A stretch of DNA of 64,000 nucleotides from positions 1 to 64,000 of the forward strand of contig CATKHK010000094.1 in NCBI GenBank assembly GCA_949751835.1. The letters run 5' to 3'. The DNA comes from Blepharisma japonicum (taxonomy: Eukaryota > Ciliophora > Heterotrichea > Heterotrichida > Blepharismidae). Of this stretch, positions 45,312 through 55,277 are shown piece after piece (positions within the stretch are counted from its first letter, which is position 1; every line of letters begins with the position of its first letter). Under the pieces are notes generated by a model, which saw only the letters and a list, made by a program, of their open reading frames with translations, did not search any database and was not told the origin of the DNA. The position numbers and the translations under genes were made by a program.

Positions 45312-45965
45312 ATGCTCAAATCTCTATTTGGCAAGTTCAGACAAGCCAGAAAAGCAGCCCAACCTCCAACAGGCACCGCTTATTTTGAAAAACTGACCAA
45401 GCATAGGCAAATTTTGCCTCTTTACGACCTTTATCCAATCCACCAGCACTCTTTCATCGCCCCAAATGCAAGTCTTATTGGTGAAGTCTTCATTGGAAGA
45501 GATTCAGCAGTGATGTATGGGACAGTAGTAAGGGGCGACATCAATAAAGTGACCATTATGAATCATTGCTATGTAGGTGAAAACTCTGTGCTTCATACTG
45601 CTGCAAGTCTACCTACAGGAGCTCCAGCAGAGCTTATTGTTGGCATCAGCGCCTATGTAGGGCCTAACTGTGTTTTATATTCCTGCATTTTAGAAGACTT
45701 TTGCCAAATTGGTGCAGGCACAGTTATTTTGGAAGGAGCGAGGGTGGAGAAGTATGCAATAGTGCTTCCTAATAGTGTGATCCCACCTGGAAGACTTATA
45801 CCATCAAAACAGGTGTGGGGAGGTAACCCAGTTCAGTTTATTAGGAATGTTTATGAAATGGATGAAGTTTATTTAAGAGATTCTATATCAAGCGAACTAA
45901 AAGCAGCTGGCGAGCATATGAGACAGTTGGAAGATTTCGGTCATGCACATATGTATGACTCTTAA
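45312..45965 (+). CDS. Gamma-carbonic-anhydrase-like protein, probably of mitochondrial complex I
   Basis: The 217-residue product is a left-handed beta-helix protein: FIAPNASLIGEVFIGRDSAV, MYGTVVRGDINKVTI, YVGENSVLHTA, QIGAGTVILEGARVEKYAIV, QVWGGNPVQFIR. The basic start (MLKSLFGKFRQARKAA) looks like a mitochondrial presequence. Gamma-CA-like subunits form the matrix arm attachment of complex I in ciliates, plants and others. Of the three zinc-binding His expected, only the one in SVLH is evident. The other two positions read VGISAYVG and LYSC, so catalysis is unlikely. Confidence 0.88.
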   Translation: MLKSLFGKFRQARKAAQPPTGTAYFEKLTKHRQILPLYDLYPIHQHSFIAPNASLIGEVFIGRDSAVMYGTVVRGDINKVTIMNHCYVGENSVLHTAASLPTGAPAELIVGISAYVGPNCVLYSCILEDFCQIGAGTVILEGARVEKYAIVLPNSVIPPGRLIPSKQVWGGNPVQFIRNVYEMDEVYLRDSISSELKAAGEHMRQLEDFGHAHMYDS

Positions 45966-46002
45966 GATTAAAATCATATCAATGGTTATTTATTCAATTA
46001 TC

Positions 46003-47187
46003 CTATTGGTTTTCTTTAGAAATTAAGTCAAGGATGTTTCTTAACACCTCAGCACTTTCTAGTAGCTTTTTGTAGCGGCATCTTTGTCTGATCTGGCGTC
46101 TTCATAAGAATTCTTGTAGATGCTCTTCAAGGTGGATAGCACTACGGTTTCTAATTTTGATATTATGTTTAGCTCACAGCCAAAGTGTGATGGTTCCTCT
46201 TATATGGACTTCTTTGTTCTCAGCGTTTTCAAAACCTTTGAATTTTTCTAAAGTAAAATGAGGGTAGCCATAATCTTCTAATCTACCATAGGCCCCATGT
46301 CTACAAGTCAAAATAACTGTTCCAATTTCACAGCGCTTTTGGATTATTGGAAGGATATACTCAAACGATCTTTTTTCTAACGGCTCCAAGTATGCTAGTT
46401 TTGTGTCCCTTTCATACATAAGTAGCACCCATTTCTGAGGAGCTTTTCCTTTCCCAATTTCGATTTTTCTTTGAATAAAATTTTGCTCGTCAATTTCTAC
46501 AACTCCATTGAATTTTGGTAAATTTCTCATAAATTCTTTGCAGGCAAGCTTCCTTATACGACGGCTGAGATGAATTATGTGGGTTGGAGAACAGTCTAGA
46601 AGGTTTGCAATCTCAGAATCCTTCATACCTAATGCTCATAGAAACATAAATAATAGGATCTTGTCTAAATTCAATTGGCATTTGGCCCAAAAAGTATTTT
46701 CTTTAATACTTGATTTGGCGTTACAGTTGTTACAGCGGAAGCCATAGCCTAAGCAGCCATAATTTTCAATTCTCATATCGGGAGCTCCATATTCTGTCAT
46801 GCATTTATCACATTTTCTACTTTTTGGGATTGCTCCACATTTGAGTAAAAATGCCATAGCAAGCTCTGGGTCTTTGCAGATTGAGAAAAAGCATTGAGGA
46901 AGTTCTTTTGCCATGAAATCAACTTCTGTGCCCTGGGCTTGCTGCTTTATGCTTGTTAGCTGCGGCTTAGGATGTGGGCTTTCAGACATCATCTTCATTC
47001 TTGCTTCAATTGCGGTAATTCTTCCAAGGACTTTTTTGAGGTAATTTGTTCGTTGCTCGATTTCTTCAATTAATTTTTTATTTTCAGCTTTTAGCATTTG
47101 AGCTTTATAGAACCTCTGGAAACATTTTTGGCATGAGAGAAAATTGTCATAGTGCTCTGAGCAGACGCATGAAATCTTATCTTCCAT
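46003..47187 (-). CDS. Domesticated ISXO2/IS1595 (Merlin)-type transposase, catalytic triad lost
   Basis: One frame of 394 residues with TGA-Trp codons. An N-terminal Cys-rich part (CVCSEHYDN, CQKCF) and a coiled coil are followed near 128-170 by a zinc ribbon, CDKCMTEYG and FRCNNCNAKSS. A helix-turn-helix comes next (LWALGMKDSEIANLLDCSP) and an ISXO2-type DDE fold: VVEIDEQNF (D233), VILTCRHGAYGRL and HIRGTITLWLWAK, then FLWRRQ. The second acid (TD in relatives) is C295 and the third (E in the TIE motif) is T334. No terminal inverted repeats are visible and the frame is intact, pointing to a host function. The stop is 37 bp from the convergent gamma-CA-like stop. Confidence 0.82.
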
Positions 47188-47314
47188 TATCTTGAAGCCC
47201 CCAAAATTTTTAAAGAAATTTTTTGTTGATTATATTGATAATTATAAAATGAATAATATCTTAAGTTTAAAAATTTATATATGGATTTATTTTTAGCTAT
47301 ATATTTCTCTTTTC

Positions 47315-49361
47315 TTAATTAGAGGGCCTCCTTGCCAGAAATTCCTCCATACATCTTTTACTTTTCCCTAAAAAATTCATTGGCAAGGGGTCTACAAATA
47401 TATTCAATTTCTTCGTTTTTTCATCGAACTCCTCTACTTGTGCATTTAGGTTCTGTTCAATCCATTCTTCAATTTCCCTGATTTTTTTATCAAGCCGCTC
47501 TTTCAAATCTTTTGCGGTATGGATAGAAGCCTCTAACTTATTCCTCCCTTCAATCCTTTTCTTATGAAACTTAGCTTCTTCCTTATAATTTGCAAATTCT
47601 TTTAATGCTGTTTCAATATACTCATTTGGCAGTCTTCCATTTTCATTTAATATAGTGATTTGCGATACTTTGCCACTTTTTTGGTCTTTAGCATTAATAT
47701 GCATAATACTGTCAGCATCAATATCAAAAGTGACTTCAATTTGAGGAACTTCCTTTGGTGCAGGATTAATTCCTTCTAAATTGAATGCTCCCAATAAACT
47801 GTTGTCTCTGACCATTGACCTTTCACCTTCAAACACACTAAGACAAATAGCAGACTGATTGTCATAATAAGTTGTAAAAATTTGGGTTTTTTTTGTAGGA
47901 ATTGTTGAGTTTCTTGGTATAAAAACACTCATAACTCCACCTGCAGTTTCAATTCCAAGGGAAAATGGAATTACATCCATTAATAATACATCTTGAATTC
48001 ATTCTGAACAATCCCCTGACAGAATTCCGCCTTGCACAGCTGCTCCACATGCTACTGCTTCATCAGGATTAATACCACTACACAATTCTTTTCCATTAAA
48101 AAACTCTTGAATTATCTGTCTAATTTTTGGAATTCTTGTTGATCCACCAACAAGTAAAATTTCATGAATTTGATAATTAGCGAATCCTGAATCTCGAAGA
48201 ACTCTTTCTACAGGTTCAATGCATTCTCTGAAATAATCCATATTTAATTCTTCAAAATTTGTTCTATTAATTTTTGTAGAATAGTTAACTCCATCTGCTA
48301 AGGAATCGATTTCTATGAAAGCTTCATATGCTGATGATAAAACTATTTTTGGGTTGACATGAAATTACATTGTCTCTTATTTTCATGACTTTTTTTGTTA
48401 TTTAAAGAGCACTATCGAAGTAGGTTTTGGAACTCAATGTAAGGGGGAAAAATACTTTATTTATTTAAAAGCTTATGCTATTTTAATAGGACACAAAATT
48501 TATTAAAATACTAGACGACGATATTCTCTTTTGAACCACTATTTTGGCTCTTTCTCAAGCACTCATTAACCTCACCTTAGCTCTAATGTTTTCATCTAAT
48601 CTGATCCCTGTTTTCTTTTTGAAATCAACAATAAAATAATCGATCATTCTATTATCAAAATCACTACCTCCTAGATAATTATTTCCTCATGTAGCTTTGA
48701 CTTCAAGCACACCATTGTCTATTGTTATTAAAGATACATCAAAAGTCCCACCTCCCAAATCAAAAATAAGGATGCTCATTTCATCTGCATCTTTTCTATA
48801 TAAGCTATATGCAATTCCTGATGCTGTAGCCTCATTAATAATTCTAACAACATTTAGACCTGCGATTATGCCCGCATCTTTGGTCGCCTGTCTTTGTAAG
48901 TTATTGAAGTTAGCAGGAACAGTGATAATTGCTTTTATAATAGTCCTACCAAGGTATTTCTCAGCAATTTCTTTCATCTTTACCAGAAGTAGTGCAGTTA
49001 TTTCTTCAGCAAAAAAGTATTTTGTTTCTCCTCTAAATTGAACAACTATTTGAGGCCTATTGTTAGGGCCACAGACGACTCTGAATGGCCAAAATTTTAT
49101 CATTTTTTGTATGCTTGTGTCATGAAATATTCTCCCAATCAGCCTTTTTATGCCATAAACAGTATTTTGTGGATTTCTTGCAGCTTGACTTTTTGCCTCT
49201 TCTCCAACAAGTATTTCTGTATCTGTAAAAGCTACATATGAAGGAGACAGGTTGTTTCCTTGATCATTGGGGATTATTTGGGCTCTATTATTTTCTCAAA
49301 CAGCTACGCAGCAATTAGAAGTTCCTAAGTCAATGCCAATAACTGGCTCTTTTGCTGACAT
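47315..49361 (-). CDS. Hsp70-family chaperone, interrupted by a 196-bp insertion
   Basis: The 5' part from ATG 49361 has the Hsp70 ATPase signatures [37 protein letters not shown], and [15 protein letters not shown] (with TGA-Trp). The frame breaks at 48541 inside ERAKIVLSS and resumes at 48345 with IEIDSL, then [12 protein letters not shown] and the substrate domain to LARRPSN. Without 48346-48541 the gene encodes 616 residues in one frame. It lacks the EEVD tail of cytosolic Hsp70 and is quite divergent. As it stands, translation would stop just after the ATPase core. A decayed duplicate at 52732-54389 lacks the insertion. Confidence 0.8.
48346..48541. mobile_element. 196-bp TA-flanked insertion in Hsp70, candidate retained IES
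   Basis: The insertion lies between a TA at 48344-48345 and its own closing TA at 48540-48541. Taking out exactly this segment restores the uninterrupted codons for ERAKIVLSS and a single frame. The paralogous Hsp70 at 53610-53660 has no insertion at the same place, which proves that it is an addition. Both ends are flanked by ACTATTTT-like sequence. Terminal inverted repeats are weak at best (GGGTTGA against GGTTCAA). It is AT-rich and noncoding. It could be an internal eliminated sequence left in the somatic genome, or a small transposon relic. Confidence 0.65.
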
Positions 49362-49672
49362 CTTTCTATATTTTTATATCGATATTAAAGTAAGAAATTG
49401 GGCAGATTAACTTAATGAATAATTTTATTTCGATTGAAGTTGAAATTTGAGTCAACTTTATAATAGACATAAAAAACAGGATAAAATATTAATTTAGAGG
49501 CATAATTTTTAGCATTAATAAACTTGTTTTCTTATTTGATATCAAAAATATATAGCTTCGCTAATTTTATGCTTTTCTGATTTAGAATTAAATTCCTATT
49601 TAAGAATTTTAAGCAATAATTTCTTTTAGCTCCTTGATAATACTTAAAAATAAATATTTTATTTATAAAATC

Positions 49673-49885
49673 ATGGATCAAACACCTGAAGAAGTTTTCC
49701 AAATAAATATTTGCCATTTAACCATTTAACTTGAATTCTTTATCTCCTTTGAAACAGAATTACAATTCCCTGACCTAGCTATGGACTTAAATTCTCCTTT
49801 TGTTTCACATCAATCTCACGCTTAACCACTTCTCAAGTTATTCCAGCTAAAGCTTATGTTTGTATATAGTTTGAGCCTCACGTTA
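49673..49885 (+). pseudogene. 5' relic of the CXC-domain gene
   Basis: This matches the first 70 codons of the intact CXC gene (54725-55246), including the start region coding MDQTPEEVFQINI-like text. It carries stops and indels and ends before the cysteine motifs. It sits in the same head-to-head position relative to Hsp70 as the intact gene does, so it belongs to the duplicated Hsp70-CXC block. Confidence 0.8.
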
Positions 49886-50044
49886 AACACCGCTTTTTGA
49901 AGTGTCTGGTGAGCTGCTGGAGAATAGCCATATTAATCCGGAAAGTAAATCAAAATTGAAATGGTTTAATAAATCTGGTTGGAATGTGAAATTGCCGTTC
50001 TGTATGCTAATTGAAGTCAGCAGATTCTGATGGGATTCCTGACT

Positions 50045-50665
50045 TTCCGAGGTATTTTCAATTACCCTGCCCAGCCACCCAGCTAACCTACTTTGCGACC
50101 TTCCCCAGTCATCTACCCAACCAACCCACCAACCTACCCATCTGCCCTATTTGGTCACCTAACCCAGCCGCCCTTCTCAACCGCCTTACTAAGCCACCCA
50201 CCTCGCCGCCTACCCAGCTGCCCTACTCCAGTCGTAAGCCAATCACCCCTGCCGGCTACCATACCCAGCCGCTCTACCCAGCCTCCCGACTCAGTCGTCT
50301 CCTACCCAGTCGTTTTATTTAAGCAGCCCTCCCAGTCTACCCAGTCGCACTATCCGGCCACCCAGCTGGTCGTCTACCCAGCCACCTTCCTAACCTCACA
50401 TAGCAGCCTCTACCCAACCGTCCTACCCAGTGGTGCTATACAGCTGTCCTACACAGCTACCCTACCCAGCCGTCTCCTACCCAGCTGCCCTACCCAGCTA
50501 CCCAACTCAGCGGCCCTACTTAACAGCTCTCCCCAGTCTACCCAACCCAACCTTCCAGCCGTACTAACTGGCCGTCTACCCAACTACCCAACCCCATCCA
50601 GCCGCCCCTACTCAACCGCTCTATCCTGCCGCCCTACCCAACCACCTACCCAGTCGCTTTCTAAA
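50045..50665. repeat. C-rich degenerate repeat island
   Basis: About 620 bp of imperfect repeats of a 10-13 bp unit around CTACCCAGCCGCC on the plus strand, with G+C near 55% against about 25% around it. The complement has many GGG runs spaced by a few bases, so G-quadruplexes are possible. Pro/Ser/Thr-rich open frames across it are by-products of the repeat. It starts directly after the relic end of duplication copy A. Confidence 0.85.
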
Positions 50666-50769
50666 TTAAGTATTCTGTCACGCTACCCAGCATCATACAA
50701 AAAATGCAACTTATCCAAACCCGTTTCAATCATGCTAAAAAATGGATACTTATTATGCAAGAAGTATGG

Positions 50770-51055
50770 AGTTTGAGACAATTAAATCTTGAAAATGTAA
50801 AGCCAGAATGGAAAGAGCAAACCAACAGTTAGAACTTGCTTAATAAAGAAGAAAATTTCAATGAAAAACAAGTGTCTTCTTTAAATTGAAAAAAATGGCT
50901 GATAGTATGATTAATAAATCTTTTAAAACTCTCGAACAAGTTATGATTTCAAAACAAAATTTATGCAGCAATAACAGTTTGAATAGTTCTCAATTTCTAT
51001 AGCTTATCGTGAAATAAAGCTTTTTTATACAGTAGGTGCTAGCTTAATTGTGAGG
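50770..51055 (+). pseudogene. Decayed coding stretch, unrecognised
   Basis: A plus-strand frame reads protein-like for about 90 codons with several TGA-Trp and one TAG (RQLNLENVKPEWKEQ, then NLLNKEENFNEKQVSSLNWK). There is no start codon at its left, where the C-rich repeat ends. No family recognised. The next 220 bp hold nothing. Confidence 0.3.
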
Positions 51056-51276
51056 ACAACATGAAAGAGCAATTCCCAATCAGCTGCATTCAAAGATTAG
51101 AAAAGCGAAAATCTTATAACTTTTAACAACATAAACACTAAATTTTAAACTTCCAAATCATACTTGTTCTCTTATTTGAACTTTTTCCAATCAAAAATGA
51201 TATCATACTATTCTAAGAAGCTCATCGGAAAATTATATATAAATAAAAGGAAGAAATCAACGAAATAGAAGTTAGC

Positions 51277-51531
51277 ATGCCAAGCCAAACTCCCTTAACT
51301 TTGCAATTTTACGACCAAAATGCTAATGTCGAAATTAAAAATATTTCTTTATCAGAGATCATTCCACCTTCTCCTCACAGTTTTTGCTTTGGTATCCTAA
51401 AGAAGAATCTCTTACAAATCAACAAATTTTTCTATATATAAAAACTTAAACAATTAATCGAGAATGAATTTCAAGAAAGCCAAAGAAAAGCATATAACTA
51501 TTCTAACTTCCTTAAACAATTAAAGTCTTAA
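51277..51531 (+). pseudogene. Broken short ORF, unrecognised
   Basis: From ATG 51277 a frame of 84 codons has a single TAA at codon 55. It begins MPSQTPLTLQFYDQNANVEI and continues after the stop with KLKQLIENEFQESQRKAYNY. The composition is protein-like, so it is a probable recent pseudogene or a short protein of 54 residues. It ends 140 bp before the E2 gene. Confidence 0.4.
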
Positions 51532-51671
51532 ATCTCCAACTATAGCTCAGTAATGAATCTGATAATCAACCAATAAAATATAGCATTTATTTCTAAATTT
51601 AAAGAAATGAATTATCATATATTTCATATTCCGAAGCTTTATTATTTTCTCATAAATAGGAATCTACAAAA

Positions 51672-52190
51672 ATGGAAAACTTAGTCACTATGCAGAGACT
51701 GTTAAATGAGCTTTTGTCACTAATGACCTCAGATGCTGATGAACATATTTATGTGCAGATGTTTGAAAATTCTTGTTTCCACTGAATTGGCTATATAAAG
51801 GGTCCAGAAAATACCCCATATGAAGGTGGATATTTCTTGTATCATATCGATTTTCCTGAAAATTATCCTGCATCTCCTCCGGACTTTTATTTCATTACCC
51901 CAATGTTCCATCCAAATATAAGAAATGATGGACGAGTGTGTTGCCAAGTTTTTGACGGAGGCTGGCAACCAACTATTTCTGTCAGGGCAATTTTTTCTTA
52001 TATTATAAGTCTATTAAATGAGCCAAGGCCTCAAGCAGGATATATAGGAGAAGCCTCACAGCTTTGCGAAACAGATAAAGCTGCATATAATTGCAAAGTA
52101 AAAGAATATACTGATAAATATGGAAATTTGGGATGGATTAGCAATTTAGATAGTGAAGATAAAGAGATTATTAATAAAATTGAAGCTTAA
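51672..52190 (+). CDS. E2 ubiquitin-conjugating enzyme (divergent)
   Basis: The 172-residue product has the UBC fold: HIYVQMFENSCFHW (Trp encoded by TGA), YIKGPENTPYEGGYF, FPENYPASPPDFYF, and the active-site region FHPNIRNDGRVCCQVF. The Trp-Pro-like GGWQPTISVR and SLLNEPRPQAG follow. C90 aligns with the catalytic Cys; C91 is an extra one beside it. The His-Pro-Asn triad is present. It charges ubiquitin or a related modifier for ligases. It lies between the two Hsp70-CXC blocks and is not itself duplicated. Confidence 0.88.
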
Positions 52191-52731
52191 ATTAAGTTAT
52201 TTATACTATATTAGCATATAAAATATATAGAGTTAGCCTTTCAAGTCAAATTATATATTAAACTTGGCACCATCCAATGGAGTCTTACTAAGTAAAAAAT
52301 AAAGAGTATTCTTAAAATAGTTAAAGCAAAAAATATATTCAGACAATCAAATTAAAATTTAATTACAAAAATAAATGCGCTTAAAATATACTACTTAAGG
52401 AACTATATATTGAATTTATAATATTAATGATTTGATATTGTTTGCTATTTCCCCTATTTTCTAAAAACTCTAAAATCCGTAAATGTCATCTTTACTTTTA
52501 TACAGATTAAAATGGATGGCATACATGACGGGGGCATAGGCAGTCAGGTGTTTGCATTTGATGAAGCGTATCTGGCAAAAATTTTTATTGCGCATATGGA
52601 TCTGCTTACTAAGTTTTTAGATCAATCGAATTTTTTTTTGAGATATATTTCCATATCAGTTGTAGTTTGCCCTTTAGGGATTCTTCCAACAGTGTAGATG
52701 GCAGCTTCTCTGTAAGAAATTAGCTTCCATT
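52191..52731. other. Spacer downstream of E2 and of the Hsp70 relic
   Basis: AT-rich, with a 61-codon plus-strand open stretch at 52512-52697 and a protein-like minus-strand stretch in the same place (IPKGQTTTDMEIYLKKKF). Neither is recognised; coding is not established. Confidence 0.4.
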
Positions 52732-54389
52732 TCATTCGGACCCCTCTTTTATTAAACTCAACTTCAAAGAGGTTTTTGATATCCCATATACTCTTGCTCT
52801 ATGGATATAACCCTGAAACTTATTCCTGTCTTCAATCCTTTTCTTACGTAATTCATCTTCTTCTTTATAATTTGCAAATTCTTTTAATGCTTGCTCAATG
52901 CACTCATTTGAGGAGTCTTTCATTTTTATTTGTTATAGAGATCTGAGATGTATTGCCACTTTTTTAGTCTTTGGCACATTCAGAATACTGTTGCAATCAA
53001 TATCAAAAGTGACTTCAATTTGTGGAACCTCTTTGGTGCAGGTTTGATTCATTTTAAATAAAATTTTCTCAATAAATAGTTGTCTCTGACTACTAAACTT
53101 TCACCTTCAAATACACTAAGACAAATAGCAGACTGATTGCCAGCATAAGTTGTAAAATTTGGGGTTTTTTCTAGAAATTGTTGAGTTTCTTGGTATGAGA
53201 ACACTCATAACTCCACCTGCAGTTTCAATTCCAAGTGAAAATAGAATCACATCCAATAGTAATATATCTTGGATTTGCTCTGAATCATCTTCGGAATAAA
53301 TTCCGCCCATTTACAGCTGCTCCACATACAACTGCTTCATCCAGATTAATACAAATACGTAATTCTTTTCCATTAAAAAATTCTTGAATTATCTGCCTAA
53401 TTTTTGGAATTCCTATTGATCCACCAACAAGCACAATTTTATGAATCTGATTTTTAACTAATCCTGAATCTCGAAGAACTCTTTCTACAGACTCAATGCA
53501 TTATCTGAAATTATCATAGTTAGTTCTTCAAATCTGACACTACTAATTTTTGAAGAATAGTTAACTCCTTCTACTAAGGAATCGATTTCTAAGAAAGCCT
53601 CTCAACATGATGATAAAACTATTTTAGCCCTTTCATCCTCAGCCCTCAGCCTTGTCTGAGCTCTAATATACAATAATAGAGCATTCTATTATCAAAATCA
53701 CCTCCTCCTCCTCTTCCTCAAAAACTATTTCCTTATACAGCCTAGACTTCGAAAATGCCATCTTCTATTGTCATTAAAGATACATCAAAAGTGCCACCTC
53801 CCATATAAAAAAGAAGAATATTCTTTTCTCTTTTACTTTTTTAAAAAGCCATATGCACATCCTGATGCTGTAGCCTCATTTATAATTTATACAACATCAA
53901 GGCCTGCAATATCTTGCATCTTTTATTGCTTGTCTTTTATATCATTGAAGGTAGCTGGACAGTAATAACTGCTTTTTTACAGTTTTACAAAGATATTTTT
54001 CAGTTATTTCTTTCATCTTGACCAAAAGCATTGCACTTATTTCTTCAGCAGAAAAAAATCGTTTTTCTTTACAAATATTTAAGGCCGATCACCAGGGTCA
54101 CATATAACTCTGAATGACCAAAATTTTATCATTTGTTGTGTACCTGGATCATCAAATCTTCTCCCAGTCAGCCCTTTTAAACCATAAACTGTATTTTGTG
54201 GATTTCTTGCAGCTTGACTTTTTGCCTTTCTCCAAAAAGTATTTCTGTATCTGTAAAAACTACATACGAAGGAGTAAGGTTGTTTCCTTGATCATTAGGG
54301 ATTACTTGGGCTCTATTATTCTCTCAAAAAGCTACACAACAATTAGCTGATCCTAAGTCAATTCCAATAACTGATTCTTTTGTCAACAT
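52732..54389 (-). pseudogene. Decayed Hsp70 gene, duplicate of 47315-49361
   Basis: It starts with ATG 54389 and SVIGIDLGSANCCVAFW, matching copy A. It is broken by many indels and stops: the ATPase motifs lie in different frames and parts of the ATPase domain are missing. The 3' part keeps short open pieces ([39 protein letters not shown]). The C terminus has diverged or been lost. It keeps no insertion at the site where copy A has one. Confidence 0.9.
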
Positions 54390-54724
54390 TTTCTATATTT
54401 TTCTTGTGATATTAATGAAAAATAAACGAAGAGAAAGAACTTGCACAGATAAGAATGATGAATATATTTTATTGTAATTGAAGTCGACATTTTGAGTCAA
54501 CTTTGTAATAGACTTAGGTAGAAAAAATAAGAAAATATTAATTTAAAGGCTAAAATTTTAGTATCAAGCAAATTTGTTTCTTAATTTAATATCAAAAATA
54601 TTCAGCTTTGCTAATTTTATGTTTTGTATTTAGAAAGTAAATTCCTATTTTAAGCATTTTAGGCAATATTTTCTTTCATCTCATCAATTAAGGTTAAGAA
54701 ATAAATATTTTTATTTATAAAATT

Positions 54725-55246
54725 ATGGATCGAACACCTGGAGGAAGTTTCCCAAATAAATATTCGCCATTTAGCCAATTTTGCTTGAATTCTTTATCTC
54801 CTTTGCAACAGAATTTACAATCCCCTGGTCAAGCTATGGATTTAGACTCTCCTTTTGTTTCGCAGCAAAATCATGCCCAGCCATTCTTGCAGCTTTTTGA
54901 TACTTCTCAAGCTATTCCAGCTAAAACTTGTGTATGTAAATGCAGAAAGACTTTTTGTTTAAAGTTATACTGTGACTGTTTTGCTAGAGGCGAATACTGT
55001 GGAGGCTGCGGATGTATGGAGTGCAAAAATCTCCCTGAATTCGAAAATGAAAGACGAGAAGCTAAAACTTTTGTATTAGATAGGAATCCAGAAGCCTTTC
55101 GAAGAAGCGAAGTCCAGGTCCCAATAGTTGGCTGCAACTGTCGCAGATCAGGATGTTTAAAAAAATACTGTGAATGCTATGCCAATGGAAAATCATGCAA
55201 TAGTTCTTGCAGATGCGATGGATGCTTAAATGCTAAGCAAATGTAA
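54725..55246 (+). CDS. Tesmin/TSO1-like CXC (CRC) domain protein
   Basis: The 173-residue product has an unstructured N terminus (1-72) and a complete CRC module: the first Cys motif CVCKCRKTFCLKLYCDCFAR to CGCMEC, the hallmark linker DRNPEAF, and the second Cys motif CNCRRSGCLKKYCECYANGK to CRCDGC. CRC domains bind DNA at CHR-like TTYGAA elements and act in cell-cycle gene control (LIN54/MuvB, tesmin, TSO1). This is an unusually short version. It is transcribed away from the decayed Hsp70 next to it. Confidence 0.93.
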   Translation: MDRTPGGSFPNKYSPFSQFCLNSLSPLQQNLQSPGQAMDLDSPFVSQQNHAQPFLQLFDTSQAIPAKTCVCKCRKTFCLKLYCDCFARGEYCGGCGCMECKNLPEFENERREAKTFVLDRNPEAFRRSEVQVPIVGCNCRRSGCLKKYCECYANGKSCNSSCRCDGCLNAKQM

Positions 55247-55277
55247 GGAATAACAAATTAAGAAATTATTCTATTAT

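Noticed and set aside
48346-48541. Conventional intron in the Hsp70 gene
   Set aside because: Introns in this lineage are 15-16 nt, and the segment lacks GT..AG at the frame-restoring boundaries.
50011-50776. Pro/Ser-rich plus-strand ORFs of 103 and 227 codons
   Set aside because: They arise from the C-rich repeat, lack a credible start context and change fr equally well in two frames.
52512-52697. 61-codon plus-strand ORF from ATG 52512
   Set aside because: No family, no conserved counterpart in the duplicated block, and the opposite strand is equally open.
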